Part shown: positions 1 through 9,177 of the stretch, one piece after another
How the letters are laid out: each line of letters opens with the position of its first letter
Numbering within the stretch: the stretch's first letter is position 1
The notes under the pieces: model-generated
What the model was told of the DNA's origin: nothing
The model's database searches: none
What the model saw: only the letters and a program-made list of their open reading frames with translations
Program-made: the position numbers and the translations under genes
Source: Pseudonocardia sp. C8
Lineage (GTDB): Bacteria; Actinomycetota; Actinomycetes; Mycobacteriales; Pseudonocardiaceae
NCBI RefSeq assembly: GCF_014267175.1
Contig: NZ_JACMTR010000002.1
Coordinates: 2,505,501 to 2,569,500 of the forward strand
DNA length: 64,000 nt
Direction: 5' to 3'

Positions 1-1026
1 GAGGCGCGGCGCCGCACCCGCGCCGCCGAACACGTCCACCCCCGTACCGGGTTGGATGGCGGCGTGCAGCCGCGGTTGCCGGCGACCGCGCAGCGGTTCG
101 CCGAGGGCCGGGTCGGGCTGCGGCACGTGGACGTGATCGCCTCTGTGCTGGACTCGCACGCGGCACGGCGGGTGCATCCGGACCGGTTGGCCGCGGCCGA
201 GGAGAAGATCGCCGAGCACGCCTGCGTGTACAACCCCTCCGAGCTGCACACCTGGGCGACCCGGCTGATCGAGGCCCTCGACCAGGACGGCCCGGAACCC
301 GACGACACCCCGCCCCCGTCGGTGAACACCCTCACGGTGGTCGCGCACCGCAGCGGATCCGGGGGGCCGGATCACCGGCCGGTTCGACGACGCGGCCCGG
401 TTCGACGCCATCGCCGCCGCCATCGACGCCCTGGCCGCACCGCGCGACCACCTCGACGACCGCCGCCCCGAACAACGCCAGGCCGACGCCCTGGCCGACC
501 TGTGCACGCAGGCCCTCGAACGCGGGGAGCTGCCCGAGACCGGTGGACGGCGCCGATGCTGAACGTGCTGATCGGGCTGGAGGACCTGCAGCGGCGGGCG
601 ACGGGCGCGCTGCTGGACTTCGGCGGGCAGGTCAGCCCGGAGAGCCTGCGGATGCTGGCCTGCGACGCCGCCGTCGTGCCGATCGTGCTGAACGGCGCCG
701 GCCAACCCCTCGACGTCGGCCGGGCCACGCGCACCATCCCGGACGGGTTGCGCCGCGCGGTCACCGCCCGCGACCGCGGCTGCGCCCACCCCGGATGTGA
801 CCGGCCCCCGTCCTGGTGCGAGGTCCACCACATCGTCCCGTGGGAGATCGGCGGACCGACCGCACTGTCGAACACGGTGATGGTGTGCAAGCTGCACCAC
901 CGGCTGCTGCACCACCCCGGATGGATCGTCCGGATCCGCGACGGGCTCCCCGAGTTCGTCCCACCCCGCTGGATCGACCCGCTGCAACAACCACGCCGCC
1001 GACCCCGCACCGCCACCGCGGCATGA
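1..1026 (+). pseudogene. HNH endonuclease, DUF222/13E12 family; 5' truncated by the window and double-frameshifted
   Basis: The frame is open from base 1, so the true start lies upstream. The left part matches the DUF222 domain of actinobacterial 13E12-type HNH proteins. The right part has the HNH nuclease core, with CAHPGCDRP, EVHHIVPWEIGG and a final CKLHHRLLHH segment, and stops at 1024-1026. Between about 361 and 555 the reading frame turns into an arginine-rich nonsense stretch, while the next frame gives family-like sequence (GRITGRFDDAARFDAI, then QALERGELPETGG). The simplest reading is one extra G in the G6 run at 361-366 and one missing base near 550-557, where CGGCGCCGATG would normally be CGGCGCCCGATG. 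The two shifts cancel, so both ends are in the same frame. It is either a decayed copy or carries two sequencing errors. Members of this family are scattered in many copies in actinomycete genomes and their function is poorly known. Confidence 0.75.
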
Positions 1027-1122
1027 CCGTGGCGCGGAGCTGACTCGTCCGGTGTGGACGCAGCTTGCCGACCTCGAGCGAGCCCGCACCGTTCACGTTC
1101 CACGGGACCGTCGAGCCGCTCG

Positions 1123-2382
1123 TCACCCCCGTCCCACGCCGGCGAAGATGGTGTGGGTGATCGCCAGGAGTTGGGCACCGAGGGCGTCATGGTGCAGGTG
1201 TGGGATGCGGACGACGTCATCGACGACCGCGACCGCGGCGTGGACGAGCAGGACGCAGGTGGCACCGTCGAGTTCGGGCCGGGTCCGGTGGAGCAGCCCG
1301 GCCCATTCGGCGATGATGTCGGCTCGTGCGCGGCGGAGCTGGTCGTGGTCCTCGTCCGGTAGGTAGAGGACTTCGGTCACGGCGACCGAGACCAGGTCGG
1401 GGAACCGCAGGGCGAGCTCGATGTAGGACACGGTGAGCAACCGCAGTGCCTCTGCCGGATCGGTGGTGCGGCCCCGGGCGTTGAACAGCGCCAACGTGAG
1501 CCAGTCCTGGAAGCGGCGGACCAGGGTGACGAGGAGCTCCCCCTTGCTGGGGAAGTGGTGGTAGATGCTGGCCCCGAGGATGCCCGCACTCTCGCCGATG
1601 TCCTCCATGGTGACCGCGGGATAGCCGTGCTGGCGGAACAGCCGTGCCGATGCACGCAACAGGGTCTCCCGGCGCGAGGGGAGTGCTGGTTCCTGAACGT
1701 AGCCCTGCGGGCCGGCGGCGTCGGTCGCGCCGGGCGATCGCAGATCGGTGGTGACGACGGCGAGCGCCGCATGCCGGAGCAGGGCATCGGTCGCGGGTCG
1801 GGGGAGCGGCTCGCCGTGATGACCGGGGCTGGCCAGCACGGCCAGCGCGGCCCAGGCGAGCAGCTCCGTGTCCGGGTCGCCGGTGGGCCGGGACCGTGTG
1901 GCGGTGATCATCGCGGCGATGCGCTGAGCCACCTCGGCCACCCGGGCGCGGACGACGGCCCGCTGGTCCGGATCGAGGTGTCGAGCCTCGCGTTGCCAGA
2001 GCAGGGCGTGGGAACGGCCGTCGAGGGTGACCCCGGCGAGCCGCCCGACCGCGTCGACGAGGAGCTGGGCGGGATCGCGAGCGGGAACATCGCCCGGATC
2101 GGTGAGCGCGTCGAAGTACAGGTCCTGCAGGGCGGTCGTGACGTGGAACAGCAGCGCCCTCTTGTTGGGGTAATGCCGGTAGAGGGCGCGGGCGGTGACA
2201 CCGACCGCGCCGGCGATGTCTTCCATGCGGACGGCAGGGAAGCCACGGGCGCTGAACATCTCGGCGGCGTGCCGGGCGACGAGCTCGCGGCGTTCCCGCG
2301 GTCGGCGCTGCACCTTCCGCACGGCGGTCGGCTCCGTGGGGTCCTGCGTGGTCACGGAACCGGACGCTACCGGCCAGCTCAT
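1123..2382 (-). CDS. Tandem TetR-TetR transcriptional regulator (cassette 1)
   Basis: A 419-residue protein with two complete TetR units in one chain. The first helix-turn-helix is at about residues 31-78 (MFSARGFPAVRMEDIAGAVG, then ALYRHYPNK). The second is at about 237-284 (LFRQHGYPAVTMEDIGESAG, then SIYHHFPSK). Ordinary TetR proteins are about 200 residues and dimerise, so this chain could act as a covalent pseudo-dimer or read two half-sites. The ATG overlaps the stop of the upstream acyl-CoA ligase gene as ATGA, so the two are translationally coupled and probably in one transcript. It is a paralog of the regulator at 11586-12809, which has the same position in the second cassette. It probably represses this catabolic operon in response to an acyl-CoA ligand. 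The ligand is unknown. Confidence 0.88.
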   Translation of the reverse strand: MSWPVASGSVTTQDPTEPTAVRKVQRRPRERRELVARHAAEMFSARGFPAVRMEDIAGAVGVTARALYRHYPNKRALLFHVTTALQDLYFDALTDPGDVPARDPAQLLVDAVGRLAGVTLDGRSHALLWQREARHLDPDQRAVVRARVAEVAQRIAAMITATRSRPTGDPDTELLAWAALAVLASPGHHGEPLPRPATDALLRHAALAVVTTDLRSPGATDAAGPQGYVQEPALPSRRETLLRASARLFRQHGYPAVTMEDIGESAGILGASIYHHFPSKGELLVTLVRRFQDWLTLALFNARGRTTDPAEALRLLTVSYIELALRFPDLVSVAVTEVLYLPDEDHDQLRRARADIIAEWAGLLHRTRPELDGATCVLLVHAAVAVVDDVVRIPHLHHDALGAQLLAITHTIFAGVGRG

Positions 2383-3926
2383 GGGGTCATGGGTGCGCCC
2401 GCGTCGGCGTATCGGGCGCGAAGCTCCCGTTTGAGGATCTTGCCCGCAGCCGAGGTCGGAAGCTCGTCGACGAACGACACCGACCGCGGTGCCTTGTAGC
2501 CCGCGACCAGGGACTTGGCGAAGGTGCGCAGCTCGGCGGCGGTGACGTGGGCACCCTGCCGCAGGACGACGACGGCGTGGACGGCCTCGCCGTAGGTGTC
2601 GTCGGGAATGCCGATCACCGCGCAGGTCGCCACGGCCGGGTGCTGGTGGAGCGCATTCTCGACCTCCGTGGAGTAGACGTTCTCACCGCCCGTGATGATC
2701 ATGTCCTTCACGCGGTCGACGAGCGACAGGTATCCGTCCTCGTCGAGGTAGCCGCCGTCGCCGGTGTGCATCCACCCACCGCGCAGCGCCTCGGCGGTCT
2801 CGTCGGGCTGGTTCCAGTATCCGAGCATGACGTGGCCTCCGCGCACGGTGATCTCGCCGACGACACCGGGCGGCACGTCGCGGTCGTCGCCGTCGACGAT
2901 GCGGAGCTCGCTGTGCAGAGCCGGTACCCCGACGGTGCGTAGCCGTGGGCTGCCGGGTCGGTGCTGCTCGGGGGTGAGGATCGTGGCGACCGGGGAGAGC
3001 TCGGTCATGCCGTAGGTCTGCACGAGCTCCAGCTGCGGAATGCGTTCCATGGTGCGTCGCAGCACGGCATCCGAGATCGGCGCCGCGCCGTAGATCATTC
3101 GCCGCAGGCTGCTCAGATCCGTCTCGGCCGCCTGTGGGTGGTCGATCACCAGCTGGATCATGGTGGCGACGAGCAGCACGTCGGTGACGGCGTGGGCCTG
3201 CACCGCCCGCAGGAAGTCGGCCGGGTCGAAGCGCGGGATGACCACCTGGGTGTTGCCGAGGGCGAGATGGGCGAGCCAGCCGGTGAGATCGGCGAGGTGG
3301 AACATCGGCGCCGAGTGCAGGAACGCTCCGCCCGGCGTGGCGAACGTGCAGCTGGCCATCGAGCCGAACGTGGAGGTCATCAGATTGGCGTGGCTGAGCA
3401 TGACGCCCTTGGACCGGCCGGTGGTCCCGCCGGTGTAGAACAGGGCGGCGAGGGAGTCGCCCCCGCGGCGTGCGTCCGGGACCGGCTCGTTGTCGGTGAT
3501 CAGTTGCTCGTGGCCGAGCACCCCGTCGGCCGGGGTGGTCGCGAGATGGATGACGTGGGCCAGTTGCGGGCACCGGTCCCTCAGCGGTTCGACGAGATGC
3601 AGGAAGTCGTCGCCGACGAACAGCACGGTGGTCTGGCAGTCGACGAGCGACGCCGCGATCTCGGCCGTGCTCCAGCGCGTGTTCACCGTGTTGATCACGG
3701 CGTCGGCCCAGCACGTCGCCAGGAGGCACTCCAGGTACAGGTCACTGTTGAGTGCGAGCACGCCGACCCGGTCGCCACCGCCCACACCGAGGGCTCGCAG
3801 TCCGCCGGCGAGTCGAGCAACACGGTCGGCCGACTGGGCGTAGGTCCGCGTGCGATCACCGAAGACGGTGGCGATCCGATCGGGGTCGCGCTGGACGGCG
3901 CGGTGCAGGCTCTGTGTCAGATACAT
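2379..3926 (-). CDS. Acyl-CoA synthetase (AMP-forming, class I adenylate-forming family), cassette 1
   Basis: 515 residues, typical of a FadD-like or aryl/alkyl carboxylate CoA ligase. It activates a carboxylic acid to an acyl-adenylate and then to the CoA thioester. The P-loop is at about 163-174 (YTGGTTGRSKGVMLSHAN). The A5 motif is YGMTELSP. The hinge and A8 region reads GWMHTGDGGYLDEDGYLSLVDR, followed by KDMIITGGENVYSTEVE. The catalytic A10 lysine is in AAGKILKREL, about residue 496. The substrate cannot be read from the sequence. It lies 17 bases downstream of the cupin gene and overlaps the downstream tandem-TetR gene. Its closest relative in the window is the ligase at 12806-14347: both begin (M/V)YLTQ-LHR and share the same gene neighbours. 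Confidence 0.9.
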   Translation of the reverse strand: MYLTQSLHRAVQRDPDRIATVFGDRTRTYAQSADRVARLAGGLRALGVGGGDRVGVLALNSDLYLECLLATCWADAVINTVNTRWSTAEIAASLVDCQTTVLFVGDDFLHLVEPLRDRCPQLAHVIHLATTPADGVLGHEQLITDNEPVPDARRGGDSLAALFYTGGTTGRSKGVMLSHANLMTSTFGSMASCTFATPGGAFLHSAPMFHLADLTGWLAHLALGNTQVVIPRFDPADFLRAVQAHAVTDVLLVATMIQLVIDHPQAAETDLSSLRRMIYGAAPISDAVLRRTMERIPQLELVQTYGMTELSPVATILTPEQHRPGSPRLRTVGVPALHSELRIVDGDDRDVPPGVVGEITVRGGHVMLGYWNQPDETAEALRGGWMHTGDGGYLDEDGYLSLVDRVKDMIITGGENVYSTEVENALHQHPAVATCAVIGIPDDTYGEAVHAVVVLRQGAHVTAAELRTFAKSLVAGYKAPRSVSFVDELPTSAAGKILKRELRARYADAGAPMTP

Positions 3927-3943
3927 CCGCTTCCCCGGGAGTG

Positions 3944-4483
3944 TCAGCTCTTGGCAGAGATCATCGTCGCGACGAACGTCACGGGCTGATCGGTGCGGTT
4001 GCTCCAGGCGTGCTTGGTCCCGCGCTGGATCAGGCTGTCGCCCGGACGCAGCAAGGTCTCGCCGTCCTCGAGAACCGCGTAGACCTCGCCGGACACCACG
4101 ACGATCACGTCGACGGTGTCGGTGGCGTGCATCCCCGAGCTGTCGTCGTGGTCGTCAGCAGCGGCGTCCGCCCCACCCATCGCCGACAGGGATTCCCCGA
4201 ACCCTCCGCCGGAGGTCTTCCACTCCGCGTCCGGTGGGAGGGTCACCATGCGAACGAGGGCACCCGCCGGTGGCGGGTCGAGGGCGACGTTCCCGTCGAG
4301 GGAATCCGGGTCCTCGACGACGGCGGGCAACGACGGCACCGACCACAGGTCGACGACGGTGCAGATCGGAAGGACCGCCCGGGTAGTGGCCGGGCCGTCC
4401 TCGACGATGGTCGATCGGCCCACGTCGGTCGTACCGACGACGACCCGGCGGGCCTGGTAGTCAGCGGCGGTGGGGGGTGTCAT
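3944..4483 (-). CDS. Cupin-domain protein, cassette 1
   Basis: 179 residues from the ATG at 4483, which has a strong AGGAGG ribosome-binding site a few bases upstream. An in-frame ATG at 4519 would add 12 residues but has no such site. The C-terminal half is a single cupin barrel. Motif 1 is degenerate (GMHATDTVDVIVVVSGEVY, one His where HxH is usual, and Asp in place of the usual Glu). Motif 2 is better kept (LRPGDSLIQRGTKHAWSNR), with one probable metal-binding His. The N-terminal half resembles the N-terminal region of actinobacterial cupins found beside SDR and CoA-ligase genes. A role in isomerisation, oxygenation or ligand sensing is possible, and nothing in the sequence decides between them. 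Its paralog is at 14352-14897. Confidence 0.8.
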   Translation of the reverse strand: MTPPTAADYQARRVVVGTTDVGRSTIVEDGPATTRAVLPICTVVDLWSVPSLPAVVEDPDSLDGNVALDPPPAGALVRMVTLPPDAEWKTSGGGFGESLSAMGGADAAADDHDDSSGMHATDTVDVIVVVSGEVYAVLEDGETLLRPGDSLIQRGTKHAWSNRTDQPVTFVATMISAKS

Positions 4484-4549
4484 GGCTCCTCCTGTGGATT
4501 CAGGTCGTGGCTCGGGCACGGGGCGGGCGTCGTCGGCGGGAAGCCGAGG

Positions 4550-5302
4550 TCAGCACATGAACATGCCCCCGTTGACGTTGATCGTCTCGCCGGTGATGTA
4601 GCTGGCCTTCTCGGAGATCAGGAACACCGCGACGTCGGCGATCTCCGTCGGTTCGGCGAACCTGCCGAGCGGGATCGCCGCGGGCAGGGCGTTCATGCGC
4701 TCGTCCCCGAGCGCCGCGCGGTACGCCTCGCTCATCGGGGTGTTGACCAGGCCGGGAGCGATGGCGTTCACCCGCACCCCGAGCGGTGCGCTCTGCGCGG
4801 CCAGGGTCATGGTGAGCCCGATGATGCCGCCGTTGGCGGCGCCGTAGCTGGGCGCGGTGAAGACCGACTTCGTGCGGCCGGACATCGAGGCGATATGCAC
4901 GATGCCGCCGCCGCCGGCCGCGGCGATCAGCGGGATGGCGGCCTTGCTCACCAGGAACGCACCCTTGAGCTTGATGTCGACCAGCCGGTCCCATGACGCC
5001 TCGTCGATGTCGGCGGCAGTGCCGACATCGAAGACTCCGGCGGCGTGCACGACGCCTCGCAACGGTGCGTGTCGACCGGCGGCGTCGATGCCGTCGGCCA
5101 CGGCCTCGGCGTCGAGCAGGTCAACCGGGATCGTCAGCACGTCGGCGCCCTCGGCCCGCAGCTTCTCGGCCTGCTGTTCCAGCAGCGTCGTGTCGCGGTC
5201 GAGCACGGCCACCGAGTAGCCCTCGGCGGCCAGCGCCCGGGCCGACGCCGCTCCGATGCCGCTCGCCGCCCCGGTGATCAGCGCCAGCTTTGTGTCGGCC
5301 AT
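4550..5302 (-). CDS. SDR-family oxidoreductase with YxxxN in place of YxxxK, cassette 1
   Basis: 250 residues from the ATG at 5302 (GAAGGG about 10 bases upstream). The same length as its paralog at 14941-15693 supports this start. The Rossmann motif is TGAASGIG at about residues 10-17. An HAAG motif replaces the usual NNAG. The catalytic Ser is in IASMSG. The active-site segment reads PSYGAANGG, so the lysine of the classical YxxxK is asparagine. The C-terminus, ETINVNGGMF, is typical of classical SDRs. It is the first gene of the minus-strand operon (SDR, cupin, ligase, tandem TetR) and diverges from the ACAD gene at 5499. It probably oxidises or reduces a hydroxy- or ketoacyl intermediate, but the changed lysine makes even the redox role uncertain. 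Confidence 0.85.
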   Translation of the reverse strand: MADTKLALITGAASGIGAASARALAAEGYSVAVLDRDTTLLEQQAEKLRAEGADVLTIPVDLLDAEAVADGIDAAGRHAPLRGVVHAAGVFDVGTAADIDEASWDRLVDIKLKGAFLVSKAAIPLIAAAGGGGIVHIASMSGRTKSVFTAPSYGAANGGIIGLTMTLAAQSAPLGVRVNAIAPGLVNTPMSEAYRAALGDERMNALPAAIPLGRFAEPTEIADVAVFLISEKASYITGETINVNGGMFMC

Positions 5303-5498
5303 GGCCTCGTTGCCCTTCGTCGGTGGTTCCTGCGGTCTCCGGCGCTCCGTCGCGTCGCGGATCGGCAATCTATCGGCTATGTACTTAGATGCGCAAGGCT
5401 GCTGTTTGCAGGGCTCATAGGGGCATGTTGCCTCCGATCTCGCTCGTAGGGCAGCCTGTTGCTCATTACCTAGCGGGTCGATGCGAGCGGAGAGACCG
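5303..5498. promoter_or_regulatory. Divergent intergenic region of cassette 1
   Basis: This 196-base gap between the SDR start (minus) and the ACAD start (plus) must hold both promoters and probably the site bound by the tandem TetR. It is clearly AT-richer than its flanks around 5361-5475. I could not identify a convincing symmetrical operator by eye, nor a motif shared with the equivalent gap of cassette 2. Confidence 0.45.
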
Positions 5499-6668
5499 AT
5501 GGCGCGCAGCAAGACGCGGCGGTGGATGGATGCGGAGTGCGCGCAGCTGTCCGCGCTGGCCGACGAGTTCTTCACCAGGGAGGCCGTGCCACGGGCCGCG
5601 AAGTGGGAGGCCCAGCGCCACGTCGACCGCGAGTTCTGGACACTCGCCGGCGGGGTCGGTCTGCTGAGCTGCTCGGTTCCGACCGAGTTCGGCGGCTCCG
5701 GCGGGTCGGTGGCCCACGACCTCGCCGTCATCGACGCCCAGGCCCGCGTCACCGACTACGCCTTCGGGGGCGCGGTGCACAGCGGCGTGGTCACCCACTA
5801 CCTGCTCGACTACGGCACCGACGAGCAGAAGCGGCGATGGCTCCCGTCCATGGTCACCGGCGAGACGGTCGGTGCGATCGCCCTGACCGAACCCGACGCC
5901 GGGTCGGACCTCAAGGCGCTGCGGACCCGCGCGGTCCGCGACGGCGACGACTGGGTGCTCGACGGCTCGAAGACCTTCATCACCAACGGCAGCATCGCCG
6001 ACCTCGTCGTCGTCGCCGCGGTCACCGAGCCCGGCGCCGGGAGTCGCGGCATCTCCCTGTTCCTCGTGGACGCCCGCGTCCCCGGCTTCACGGTCACCCG
6101 CGTGCTCGACAAGATCGGCCAGCATGGATCCGACACCAGCGAGCTGTCGTTCGTGGGGGTGCGTCTGCCCGCGTCCGCGCTGCTCGGCGAACCGGGCCGA
6201 GGCTTCGCCATGATGATGGAGCAGCTCCCGCAGGAGCGGCTGTTCGCCGGCGTCATGGCCGTCGGCGCGATGACCCAGGCGGTGGCGCTCACCGTCGACT
6301 ACACCTCGCAACGACGGGCATTCGGGGCGCCGCTCTCCGACCTGCAGAACACCCGCTTCGAAGTGGCCGAGTGCGCGACCCTCACCGAGGTGGCCCGCAC
6401 CTTCGTCGACGACGCCATCGTCCGTCACCTCGACGACAGCCTCGACCTGGCGGCTGCTGCCATGGTCAAGTTGTGGACCACCGACGTGCAGGGACAGGTC
6501 GTCGACCGTTGCCTGCAGCTGTTCGGGGGCTACGGCTACATGCGGGAGTACCCCATCGGCCGGCTCTGGGTCGACGCACGCGCGCAGCGCATCTACGGCG
6601 GGAGCAACGAGATCATGAAGGAGTTGATCACGCGGTCCCTGCTGCCCACACCGGCCCGGCGAGGATGA
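5499..6668 (+). CDS. Acyl-CoA dehydrogenase, cassette 1
   Basis: 389 residues from the ATG at 5499, preceded by GGAGAG at good spacing. The upstream in-frame ATG at 5481 has no ribosome-binding site, and the paralog at 15850 is also exactly 389 residues. FAD- and substrate-binding motifs of the family are present: ALTEPDAGSDL at about residue 130, KTFITNG, LPQERL, then QLFGGYGYM and RIYGGSNEIMKEL at the end. The MCAD-type catalytic glutamate position (Y-E-G-T) is glycine here, as in LCAD/IVD-like members, which take the base from elsewhere. It should introduce an alpha,beta double bond into an acyl-CoA made by the ligase of the same cassette. It is transcribed away from that operon from the shared intergenic region. 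Confidence 0.9.
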   Translation: MARSKTRRWMDAECAQLSALADEFFTREAVPRAAKWEAQRHVDREFWTLAGGVGLLSCSVPTEFGGSGGSVAHDLAVIDAQARVTDYAFGGAVHSGVVTHYLLDYGTDEQKRRWLPSMVTGETVGAIALTEPDAGSDLKALRTRAVRDGDDWVLDGSKTFITNGSIADLVVVAAVTEPGAGSRGISLFLVDARVPGFTVTRVLDKIGQHGSDTSELSFVGVRLPASALLGEPGRGFAMMMEQLPQERLFAGVMAVGAMTQAVALTVDYTSQRRAFGAPLSDLQNTRFEVAECATLTEVARTFVDDAIVRHLDDSLDLAAAAMVKLWTTDVQGQVVDRCLQLFGGYGYMREYPIGRLWVDARAQRIYGGSNEIMKELITRSLLPTPARRG

Positions 6669-6793
6669 CGATGTCCACCCCGCTACGCCACTCTCTGCGC
6701 GTCGACCACCCCCCGGGCGTGTTCTCGCGGCCGTCGAACGTGCCGGTGCGGGACGAGGCAGCCACGCCGGTCTGCGGGCGACGTTGATCCTGG

Positions 6794-7921
6794 TCAGGCG
6801 GCGGGATCGCGCAGGAAGATGCCCGAGCCGGGTTTGGGTGAGAAGAACGTGCTCTTGGCCGGCACCACCTCGCCGGCGTCGGCGATCGCGAGAAGGGTCT
6901 CGAGCTCCGGCGCGGGCAGCGCGATCAGAACTCCGCCGTCCGCGTCGCACGCGGCGACGAGGTCCTCGAGCGGGGCGCGGGCCAGTTCCACCTCGGTGCC
7001 CGGGGGTAGCCGGTCGAGCACGCGGTCGTGAAGCAGCGAGACGTCCAGACCCTGCGCCCCGGGCGGCCGGTGACCGGAATACCTCGCGACGTACCAGCGG
7101 CGGTCGAGGTTGACCGCGATGCCCGACGCCAGCGCCTCCTGCGCGCCGGCCGCCGGGCGGACGTCGAAGCTCGCCTCGAGCAGGCCGCGCACCAGCGCGG
7201 AGTCGACCGGGCCCGCCACCCGCCGGTCGAAGGAGGCCAGCCGCAGCCCGTCGAGCGGGTAGGCCACGCACAGCACGCCGCGGCGCACGGGCGGCCCGGA
7301 GCGGGCCCAGACCTCGAGGCTGGCCGCCACCCGGTGGTGCCCGTCGGCGATGTAGTGGGTGGCGGCGCCCAGCTCCCGGCACAGCTGCGTGGTCTGCGGG
7401 CCCTCCGGAACCCGCCATATCGTGTGGCGCGAGCCGTCGGGCCCGGCGACGTCGCGCGTCGGCGACATCTCGATCGCCCTTGCCAGCGTGGCCAGCACGT
7501 GCGGCCCCGCCCGATGCAGCGTGCTCACCAGCTCCACCCGCTGCGGCGCCGTCGCGAGGTATCGCGCCAGCCCGTCGACCCGGCACGGCTGCACCGACTC
7601 GTGACCGCGTACCTGCCCGTCGAGGAACGCCTGGGGTCTGATGTCGCAGACGATGCCGGTGTGCTCGCCGTGCGGCGTGGCCTGGCGGTAGACGTAGAGC
7701 GCCGGGGGCATCGGCTCGTAGGCGTCCGCGCGCACCGGGCGGGACGCCGATCCCGCGGCGACCGCGGCCTCCGACATGGCCCCGACCTCCTCGGCGGCGG
7801 CCTCGGCGCGGACCAGCCACCCGGTGAACGGGCGTACGAGCTCGGCGCCACGGGCCGTCTTCCGCCCGGCCGGACCGGCTCGCGTGACCTCGGTGGCCGG
7901 GGGAGTGGGCGCGCGCGTCAC
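6794..7921 (-). CDS. DUF1015-family protein
   Basis: 375 residues if translation starts at the GTG at 7921, which overlaps the stop codon of the upstream dehydrogenase as GTGA. This start keeps the RPF motif (ELVRPFTGWLV) expected near the N-terminus of DUF1015 proteins. Other family segments are HYIADGHHRVAAS near the middle and the PLDGLRL region. DUF1015 has no settled biochemical role, but members often sit beside phosphoglycerate dehydrogenase genes, as here, and a link to serine or hydroxypyruvate metabolism has been suggested from that context. The tight coupling to the dehydrogenase supports a joint function. It is unrelated to the acyl-CoA genes on either side. Confidence 0.82.
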   Translation of the reverse strand: MTRAPTPPATEVTRAGPAGRKTARGAELVRPFTGWLVRAEAAAEEVGAMSEAAVAAGSASRPVRADAYEPMPPALYVYRQATPHGEHTGIVCDIRPQAFLDGQVRGHESVQPCRVDGLARYLATAPQRVELVSTLHRAGPHVLATLARAIEMSPTRDVAGPDGSRHTIWRVPEGPQTTQLCRELGAATHYIADGHHRVAASLEVWARSGPPVRRGVLCVAYPLDGLRLASFDRRVAGPVDSALVRGLLEASFDVRPAAGAQEALASGIAVNLDRRWYVARYSGHRPPGAQGLDVSLLHDRVLDRLPPGTEVELARAPLEDLVAACDADGGVLIALPAPELETLLAIADAGEVVPAKSTFFSPKPGSGIFLRDPAA

Positions 7922-9177
7922 GTGGACCCCGTTCCGATCGAAACCGTGCCGGTCGACCCGGGGCCGGCGGAGTCGAGGGCGACGAGCGAGCTGCCCAGCA
8001 CTTCGGGGATCGCATCGAGGTGCGCGAGCAGGTCGGTGGGCACGGTGCCGGCCAGGTCCATCGTGGCGACAGCAGCCTCGCCGCCTGCGAAGATCCGGTT
8101 CTGCATGTGCTCGACGTTGAGCCCGGCCTCGCGCAGCAACTCGAGCACCCTGGCCAGCACACCGACCTTGTCGAGGTGACGCACGGTGAGTGTGGCGCTG
8201 CCCAGACCGCGCGGTGCGAGGTTGACGCAGTTGCGCGCCTCGCCGGCCGCGAACGCGTCGACGATCTCCACGACCCCCGCGGCGACGGCGGCCTGGGCCT
8301 GTGCGGTGGAGGCTCCGATGTGGTGGGTGGCCACGACCCCGGGGTGCCTGGCGAGCGGGGAGTCCCACTCGGCGGCGCCCGAGCCCGGCTCGTCGGCGAA
8401 CACGTCGAGGCCGGCGCGGACGTGGCCGGCATCCAGCGCCGCGAGCAGCGCCGCCTCGTCGACCACCTCACCGCGCGAGGTGTTCACGAGGATCGCGCCG
8501 GGCTTCATCGCGGCCAGGAAGTCGCCGTCCACCAGGTTGCAGGTCTCCGGCGACGACGGCACGTGCAGGCTCACCACGTCGGCGGCGGCGAGCAGCTGCG
8601 CGAGCGAGCCGTGGCACACCACGTCGAGTTCGGCCAGCCGGTCGAGGGTGGCTCGGCTGCGACCGGGGCGGTCCAGGCAGCAGATCCGCATCCCGAACCC
8701 GGCCGCCCGCTCGGCCACGGCGAGGCCGATCGAGCCCAGGCCGACGATGCCGAGGGTGCTGCCGAACAACCCGTTGGCCTTGCTGTAGGTCGCCTTCGCC
8801 CAGCGGCCCTGCCGCGCGTCGGCCACGTTGTCGGCGATCCGGCGGTCGAGCGCCAGGATCAACCCCATGGTGAGCTCGGCAACCGCGACCGAGTTGCGGC
8901 CGGGCACGTTGGACACCACGACCCCGTTCCGGGCCGCGGCCTCGACGTCGATGGTGTTGGTTCCGGCGCCGGCCCGGATCACCAGGGCGAGCTTGTCGGC
9001 GGCCTCGAACACCGCCCGGTTGACCTTGGTGCTGCGGACCACCAGCCCGTCGACGCCGGCGATCCGGCCCGGCAGTTCCGCGCTGGTCAGCGTCGGCTCC
9101 ACCGAGCAACGATGCCCCCGTGACTCGAGTTCGGCGGTGGTCCGGTCGGCGACCGAGTCGGCGAACAGCAGGTGCAT
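7918..9177 (-). CDS. D-3-phosphoglycerate dehydrogenase-like D-2-hydroxyacid dehydrogenase with ACT domain
   Basis: 419 residues. An N-terminal substrate domain is followed by an NAD-binding Rossmann domain (GIVGLGSIGLAVAERA at about 145-160). The catalytic set is present, with Arg in NTSRGEVVDEAAL, Glu in DVFADEP and His in THHIGAS. A C-terminal ACT domain follows (LTVRHLDKVGVLARVLELL at about 345-365). It resembles the roughly 410-residue SerA type (catalytic domains plus ACT), rather than the roughly 530-residue actinobacterial SerA with an extra allosteric domain, so it may be a second, specialised copy. The likely reaction is NAD-dependent oxidation of 3-phosphoglycerate or a related 2-hydroxyacid. 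It is the promoter-proximal gene of a two-gene unit with the DUF1015 gene. Confidence 0.88.
   Translation of the reverse strand: MHLLFADSVADRTTAELESRGHRCSVEPTLTSAELPGRIAGVDGLVVRSTKVNRAVFEAADKLALVIRAGAGTNTIDVEAAARNGVVVSNVPGRNSVAVAELTMGLILALDRRIADNVADARQGRWAKATYSKANGLFGSTLGIVGLGSIGLAVAERAAGFGMRICCLDRPGRSRATLDRLAELDVVCHGSLAQLLAAADVVSLHVPSSPETCNLVDGDFLAAMKPGAILVNTSRGEVVDEAALLAALDAGHVRAGLDVFADEPGSGAAEWDSPLARHPGVVATHHIGASTAQAQAAVAAGVVEIVDAFAAGEARNCVNLAPRGLGSATLTVRHLDKVGVLARVLELLREAGLNVEHMQNRIFAGGEAAVATMDLAGTVPTDLLAHLDAIPEVLGSSLVALDSAGPGSTGTVSIGTGST

Noticed and set aside
372..1265. Minus-strand frame opposite the HNH gene
   Set aside because: The plus strand shows the clear DUF222 and HNH sequence; the minus translation is low-complexity Arg/Ser/Pro.
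5466..8471. About 1000-codon minus-strand frame across the first ACAD and the SerA/DUF1015 genes
   Set aside because: It conflicts with well-recognised enzymes on both strands and has no domain-like content.
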